Assembly: GCA_026389845.1 (NCBI GenBank)
Contig: JAPLHB010000117.1
Coordinates: 1-64,000, forward strand
Reading direction: 5' to 3'
Length of the DNA stretch: 64,000 nt
Source: Chloroflexota bacterium
GTDB taxonomy: Bacteria; Chloroflexota; Anaerolineae; CG2-30-64-16
The position numbers and the translations under genes are program-made. The notes under the pieces were generated by a model, which worked only from the letters and a program-made list of their open reading frames with translations, searched no databases and was not told the origin of the DNA. How positions within the stretch are numbered: the stretch's first letter is position 1; the number at the start of each line of letters is the position of its first letter. Positions 59,912-64,000 of this stretch are shown here, one piece after another.

Positions 59912-60701
59912 CATACCGCCCCGTCACGTAATCCTCGGTGCGCCGATCCTGCGGTCGGGTGAAGATCGTCTGCGTATCGTTGATTTCGATGACCGTGCCC
60001 GATTTGCGGTCGTCGGTGAGCATCATCATGGCCGTGACATCAGACACGCGGCCGGCCTGCTGCATGTTGTGAGTGACGATCACGATGGCGTAGTCCTTCG
60101 CCAGATCCCGCATCAGATTTTCGATCTTCAAGGTGGCGATGGGGTCGAGCGCTGAGCACGGCTCGTCCATCAGGATCACCTCGGGCTTGATGGCGATGAC
60201 GCGAGCGATGCAGAGCCGCTGCTGCTGGCCTAACGAGAAGCTGAGCGCGTCCTTTTTCAGATGATCCTTCACCTCGTCCCACAGGTTCGCGCCGCGCAGG
60301 CTGGCTTCCACCCTATCCGCCAAAACCTGCCCTGAGTTGGTCGAAGGGTTGCCATTCCGCGCCATGCCGAGCACGCGCGGGCCGAAGGCCACGTTGTCGA
60401 AGACGGACTGCGGGAACGGGTTGGGCCGCTGGAAGACCATCCCGACCCGCCGCCGCAGGCTCACCACGTCCGCGCCGGGTGCGTTGATGTCCTGGTCGTC
60501 GAGCAGCACCCGTCCTTCGACGCGCGTGCCTGGGATGGTGTCGTTCATCCGGTTCAGGCAGCGCAAGAACGTGGACTTGCCGCAGCCCGACGGCCCGATG
60601 AGCGCGGTAATCTGCCGGTCGGGGATACCGAGGGAGACATCCGTCAACGCGCGCTTGGAGCCGTAGTAGAAACTGAGCTGGTCAACGGTAAATTTGTTCA
60701 T
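59907..60701 (-). CDS. pstB: Phosphate ABC transporter ATPase PstB (first copy)
   Basis: The 264-residue ATPase has Walker [11 protein letters not shown], an intact Q-loop [14 protein letters not shown], Walker [14 protein letters not shown] and H-loop [13 protein letters not shown]. The signature is degenerate: SFSLGQQQR instead of the usual SLSGGQQQR. Residues about 113-126 ([14 protein letters not shown]) contain an in-frame dispersed repeat. The stop codon lies in the adjoining TGTCACC array. It powers PstSCA uptake of phosphate, probably with the second PstB. Confidence 0.94.
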   Translation of the reverse strand: MNKFTVDQLSFYYGSKRALTDVSLGIPDRQITALIGPSGCGKSTFLRCLNRMNDTIPGTRVEGRVLLDDQDINAPGADVVSLRRRVGMVFQRPNPFPQSVFDNVAFGPRVLGMARNGNPSTNSGQVLADRVEASLRGANLWDEVKDHLKKDALSFSLGQQQRLCIARVIAIKPEVILMDEPCSALDPIATLKIENLMRDLAKDYAIVIVTHNMQQAGRVSDVTAMMMLTDDRKSGTVIEINDTQTIFTRPQDRRTEDYVTGRYG

Positions 60702-60717
60702 CGTGTTTATCGAATCA

Positions 60718-60894
60718 TGCTCAGGCCGGTCTCTGACCGAGCCTCCGACCCCACTTTGTCACCCCTTCGCTGCCCTGAGCGCAGTCGAAGGGGTCTCGTT
60801 GCAGCATGAGAACTTGTCCTGAACACAGTGAAGGATGCTTCGCTAGAATCTCGCCGCAGCAAACTTGGCTTCGTTAACCCGCTCAGCATGACAA
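60718..60894. repeat. Composite repeat between the two pstB genes
   Basis: It holds a half copy of the CCGGTCTCTGACCGAG hairpin, CCCTTCGCTGCCCTGAGCGC palindromes, and the right inner MITE end TTAACCCGCTCAGCATGACA. No gene. Confidence 0.75.
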
Positions 60895-60916
60895 TGCAGG
60901 GTTTTCCCAACGGATG

Positions 60917-61690
60917 TTATCCAAACCGTCCGGTAATGTAATCCTCAGTCCGTTTATCCCGCGGCGCCACGAACATCTCCTTGCCGCGGCGGAACTCGAC
61001 CAACTCGCCCATCAAGAAGAAGGCGACGAAATCGGCCACGCGCGCGGCCTGCTGGGTGCTGTGCGGGACGATGACGACCGTATATTGCTGCTTTAGCTCG
61101 AACAGCGACTCTTCGACCTTCGCCGTTGAAATGGGATCGAGGCCCGAGGTCGGCTCGTCCAGAAGCAGCACTTCCGGCTCCAATGCCAGGCTGCGGGCGA
61201 TGCAGAGCCGCTGCTGCTGGCCGCCGGAGAGGGCGACCGCCGGGTCATCCAGCCGGTCTTTGACCTCATCCCACAGCGCCGCCTGGGTCAGGCTGCGAAC
61301 GACGATCTCCTCCAGCCGGGTGCGATCCCGCTCGCCCGCCAGCTTCGGCCCGTAGATGATATTTTCGCGGATGGTCCCCGGCAGCGGCAGCGGCAGCGCA
61401 AACACCATGCCGACCCGCCGGCGCAGGGCCGAGATGTCCATCCCGCGGGCGTAGATGTCCTGGCCGTCCAGCAGAACGCGCCCGGTCAGCGTCGTCCCGT
61501 CCACCAGATCGTTCAGCCGGTTGATGAGCCGGAGCAACGTGCTCTTCCCGCTCCCTGCCGGCCCGAAAAGCACCGTGACCGCGTGCGCGGGGATGTCCAA
61601 CGTCACATCGCGCAAGACGGGGGAGCCGTCGTAGGCGTAAGTGACGTGGTCTATGTGGATTTTCGGTTCGACGGTAGTTTGTGCGGGCAT
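60917..61690 (-). CDS. pstB: Phosphate ABC transporter ATPase PstB (second copy)
   Basis: The 257-residue ATPase has Walker A FGPAGSGKST, an intact signature ALSGGQQQR, Walker B VLLLDEPTSGLDP and H-loop VPHSTQQAARVAD. The Q-loop glutamine is absent (VFALPLPLPG in place of VFQxPNPFP). The start at 61690 has little Shine-Dalgarno; upstream is a repeat array. The pairing of defects with the first copy suggests a heterodimer. It lies between pstA and the other pstB. Confidence 0.93.
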   Translation of the reverse strand: MPAQTTVEPKIHIDHVTYAYDGSPVLRDVTLDIPAHAVTVLFGPAGSGKSTLLRLINRLNDLVDGTTLTGRVLLDGQDIYARGMDISALRRRVGMVFALPLPLPGTIRENIIYGPKLAGERDRTRLEEIVVRSLTQAALWDEVKDRLDDPAVALSGGQQQRLCIARSLALEPEVLLLDEPTSGLDPISTAKVEESLFELKQQYTVVIVPHSTQQAARVADFVAFFLMGELVEFRRGKEMFVAPRDKRTEDYITGRFG

Positions 61691-61696
61691 GGGAGA

Positions 61697-61760
61697 CCGG
61701 ATTGCAGATTGCAGATTGCAGATTGCAGATTGCGTTTTGCGTTTTGCGTTTTGCGAACCC
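61697..61760. repeat. Heptanucleotide array (GATTGCA and GCGTTTT words)
   Basis: Four GATTGCA units then four of TGCGTTT in the pstA-pstB gap. Confidence 0.9.
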
Positions 61761-61800
61761 CAGTGCAACGCGAGAACGGACTACGCAATACGCAACACGT

Positions 61801-62655
61801 CTACCACTGCCTTCGCCGCCGGAAGTAACTCCGGATCAGCGTGGCGACCAGGTTCATCGAGAGCACCAGCGCCAGCAGGACCAGCGCGGTGCCGTATTGA
61901 ATTTGGGCGGGCATGCCTGGCACCTGGGTGCTGATGACGTATAGATGATACGGCAGCGCCATCGTTTGATCGAGCGGCGACTGCGGCAGGCGCGGCAGGA
62001 AGAACGCCGCTACGGTGAAGAGGATCGGTGCGGTTTCGCCGGCCGCGCGCAGCAGCCCCAGGATCACGCCGGTGATGATGCCGGGGAGCGCCTGCGGCAG
62101 CACGACCGTGCGGATCGCCTGCCAGCGCGTGCCGCCCAGGCTGGCGCTCACCGTGCGGAACTCGACCGGCACGGCCCGCAGCGCCTCTTCGGCAGTGCTG
62201 ATGATGACCGGCAGCGTCATGATCGCCAGGGTCAGTGAACCGGCCAGGATCGAGGTGCCGAAGCGCAGGAACAGCACAAACAGCCCTACCCCGAACAGCC
62301 CGTACACGACCGATGGAATGCCCGCCAGGTTGACCACGGCCAACCGGATCGCGCGCGTCAGCCAGGTGTCGCGGGCGTACTCCGCCAGGTAGATCGCGCC
62401 CGCCACGCCGACCGGAATCGCGGCCAGCGCGGTGCCCAGCGTCAGCAGCAGCGTGCCGACGATGGCCGGAAAGATGCCGCCCGCCTTCATGCCGTGGCTG
62501 GGCATGGCGGTCAGGAATTCCCAGTTGATCGCGCCGATGCCGCGCACCACGATCGTTCCGATGACCAGGAGGATCGGCAAAACAACCAGGAGCGCCGCGG
62601 CGGTGAGCAGGCCAAAGCCGGCGCGTTGGGTGCGATAACGCCGGGTTAGAGTCAT
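61801..62655 (-). CDS. pstA: Phosphate ABC permease PstA
   Basis: The 284-residue permease has six spans and the EAA-type loop EEALRAVPVEFRTVSASLGGTRWQAIRTVVLP that contacts PstB. GIPSVVYGLFGVGLF and RAAGETAPILFTVAAFF are typical PstA phrases. It overlaps pstC by four bases (ATGA), showing coupled translation. Membrane subunit of high-affinity phosphate uptake. Confidence 0.96.
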   Translation of the reverse strand: MTLTRRYRTQRAGFGLLTAAALLVVLPILLVIGTIVVRGIGAINWEFLTAMPSHGMKAGGIFPAIVGTLLLTLGTALAAIPVGVAGAIYLAEYARDTWLTRAIRLAVVNLAGIPSVVYGLFGVGLFVLFLRFGTSILAGSLTLAIMTLPVIISTAEEALRAVPVEFRTVSASLGGTRWQAIRTVVLPQALPGIITGVILGLLRAAGETAPILFTVAAFFLPRLPQSPLDQTMALPYHLYVISTQVPGMPAQIQYGTALVLLALVLSMNLVATLIRSYFRRRRQW

Positions 62656-63548
62656 CGCAGCCCCCCCCGCCGCCGCTTCTGGAACATGGTCGAGGCGGCT
62701 GCCAGGTTGATCGCGAACGTCAGCAAGAACAGGACGATACCGATGCCGAAAAGGACGTGATAGTGCGTGCTACCCTGGGCCACCTCGCCCATCTCCGCGG
62801 CGATGGTCGCGGTCATCGTACGCACCGGACGGAAGAGCGCGTCGAGCGAGAGCGGCAGCCGCGCTGCGTTGCCCGTCACCATCATCACCGCCATCGTCTC
62901 GCCGATCGCGCGGCCCATCCCCAGCATCAACGCGGTGACGATGCCTGACCGGGCGGCCGGCACCACCACGCGCCAGATCGTCTGCCACTGGGTCGCGCCC
63001 ATCGCCAGACCGGCGTCGCGATAGCTCTTGGGCACCGCGTCGAGCGCATCTTCGGCCACGCTGATGATCGTCGGCAGCGCCATGTAAGCCAAAAGCAGGC
63101 TGCCGGTGAACGCGGTCAGTCCGGTTGGCGCGCCGAGGGCCTGACGGACGAGCGGCGCCAGCACGGTGATACCGAAGAAGCCCAGCACCACCGAAGGGAT
63201 GCCGGCCAGCACCTCGATCATCGGCTTGAGCAGCTCGCGTGCCCACCCCGGCGCGATCTCCCGCACAAACACCGCGGTCGCCACCCCCAGCGGCAGCGCG
63301 ATGGCGATCGCCGTCACCGTCACCAGCACCGAGCCGAGGATCAGCGGCAGTGTGCCGAAAAGATCATAGGTGGGATACCAACGCGCGCCGAACAGATTGG
63401 CCGGAGCCACCGTGAAAAACGCCGGCACCCCCTCGCGCAGAAGGAAGGCGAAGATCAGCAGGACGACCGCGATGGTCGAAAAGCCCATGACGCGAATCAG
63501 GGTTTCGACGGCGAATTCAGTCCAGCGGGTGTGTGGTGATCTGACCAT
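62652..63548 (-). CDS. pstC: Phosphate ABC permease PstC
   Basis: The 298-residue permease has six spans, with GIPSVVLGFFGITVLAP, EDALDAVPKSYRDAGLAMGATQWQTIWRVVVP (EAA loop) and GRAIGETMAVMMVTGNA. It pairs with PstA. It starts five bases after pstS ends. Confidence 0.96.
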   Translation of the reverse strand: MVRSPHTRWTEFAVETLIRVMGFSTIAVVLLIFAFLLREGVPAFFTVAPANLFGARWYPTYDLFGTLPLILGSVLVTVTAIAIALPLGVATAVFVREIAPGWARELLKPMIEVLAGIPSVVLGFFGITVLAPLVRQALGAPTGLTAFTGSLLLAYMALPTIISVAEDALDAVPKSYRDAGLAMGATQWQTIWRVVVPAARSGIVTALMLGMGRAIGETMAVMMVTGNAARLPLSLDALFRPVRTMTATIAAEMGEVAQGSTHYHVLFGIGIVLFLLTFAINLAAASTMFQKRRRGGLR

Positions 63549-63554
63549 GTATAC

Positions 63555-64000
63555 CTACTTCAACGGCACAAACCCCAGTTCCACGACCAACGCCTGCCCG
63601 TCGTGCACGATCCAATCCAGGTAATCCTTCACCTGGCCCGTGGGCTGGCCGGCAGTATACATGAAGAGGGGGCGCGAGATGGGGTAGGAGCCGTCGTTGA
63701 CTGTCGCGACGGATGGCTTGACGTAGGAGCTGCCCGCGTCCTTTGCCACCGCCACCACCTTCTGGTCGGCGGTCACATAGCCCAGGCCGTCGTAACCGAG
63801 CGCGTTCGGGTTCTGGCGCACCTCGACGCTGATCCCCTCGGACGACGGCATCAGCAGCGTGTCGGGCGAAAAGAGCAAATCGCTCTTCTTGCCCAGCCGG
63901 AGGACGTTTTCCAGGAAGTAGACGTAGGTGCCGGAGTTGGACTCGCGGGACAGAAGCACGATGGGCCGATCCACGCCGCCCACCTGCCGCCAGTTGGTGA
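63555..64000 (-). CDS. pstS: Phosphate-binding protein PstS (N-terminal part outside window)
   Basis: The visible 148 C-terminal residues include TNWRQVGGVDRPIVLLSRESNSGTYVYF, typical of PstS-like binding proteins in which the SRESNSGT segment contacts phosphate, and VNDGSYPISRPLFMYTAGQPTGQVKDYLDW. The 5' part lies beyond 64000. It is the first of the pst genes seen, and delivers periplasmic or surface-bound phosphate to PstCA. Confidence 0.94.
   Translation of the reverse strand, partial: TNWRQVGGVDRPIVLLSRESNSGTYVYFLENVLRLGKKSDLLFSPDTLLMPSSEGISVEVRQNPNALGYDGLGYVTADQKVVAVAKDAGSSYVKPSVATVNDGSYPISRPLFMYTAGQPTGQVKDYLDWIVHDGQALVVELGFVPLK

Noticed and set aside
59665-60155. Plus-strand frames through the TGTCACC array
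   Set aside because: A 7-base period keeps frames open by chance; the product is a pure Cys/His/Pro/Val repeat and runs antisense into pstB.

Overview
The window is about 64 kb of GC-rich bacterial DNA, mostly ordinary chromosome with one decayed accessory stretch. No rRNA gene is present, so the lineage is inferred. The gene set (a T-box-controlled serS, DUF5679 zinc ribbons fused to topoisomerase I, DUF4342 and DUF2892 proteins, an nSTAND/TolB-propeller protein, tandem pstB) and the many heptanucleotide arrays suggest a Chloroflexota bacterium of the Anaerolineae type. Promoters are strikingly uniform: several independent copies of TTGACA-17-TATACT (or one or two changes from it) can be read directly.

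Layout. 1-2404: 3' part of a secreted protein, an orphan MNT nucleotidyltransferase, the UV endonuclease UvsE and an unknown protein. 2495-5971: a PatB-type C-S lyase, a tRNA-Ser/tRNA-Ser/tRNA-Arg unit and serS behind a T-box leader. 6119-9298: a large secreted beta-repeat protein. 9441-14292: a three-gene operon with an effector-associated (Death-like) domain protein, an nSTAND ATPase with a transmembrane segment and a six-bladed TolB-type propeller, and a small unknown protein. 14450-25361: housekeeping genes (dgt, pepP-like, xer, topA, manC, dprA). 25505-28213: the ffh-rpsP-khpA-rimM operon. 29344-34676: a gene graveyard (hydantoinase and transposase fragments, palindromic elements) that still carries a TPR gene and an intact AAA ATPase/DUF4276 pair resembling a defence module. 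34677-38204: a DnaE-type polymerase full of repeat-derived insertions. 38884-52955: a sugar and fermentation region with a truncated ABC permease behind an intact promoter, ROK kinase, glycyl-radical activase, two tandem glycyl-radical enzymes, MFS transporter, class II aldolase, LsrG-like protein, iron alcohol dehydrogenase and a UroD-like protein. 53030-55033: BadF-type sugar kinase and MurQ (amino-sugar recycling). 55126-58851: CPBP protease, DUF2207 lipoprotein and GPP34 protein. 59015-64000: phoU-pstB-pstB-pstA-pstC-pstS (phosphate uptake), transcribed leftward with pstS cut by the window edge.

The most unusual property is the repeat load. Heptanucleotide tandem arrays made of several different 7-base words lie at a large share of gene boundaries, and palindromic MITE-like elements fill many gaps. 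The same repeats also enter reading frames of conserved genes (dnaE, topA, xer, murQ, pstB, a glycyl-radical enzyme) as in-frame insertions, apparently in tolerated loops. Other points worth checking: two PstB proteins whose degenerate motifs are complementary, as in heterodimeric ABC ATPases; serS T-box control next to tRNA-Ser genes; and the EAD/nSTAND/TolB operon, the best candidate here for a little-described conflict system.
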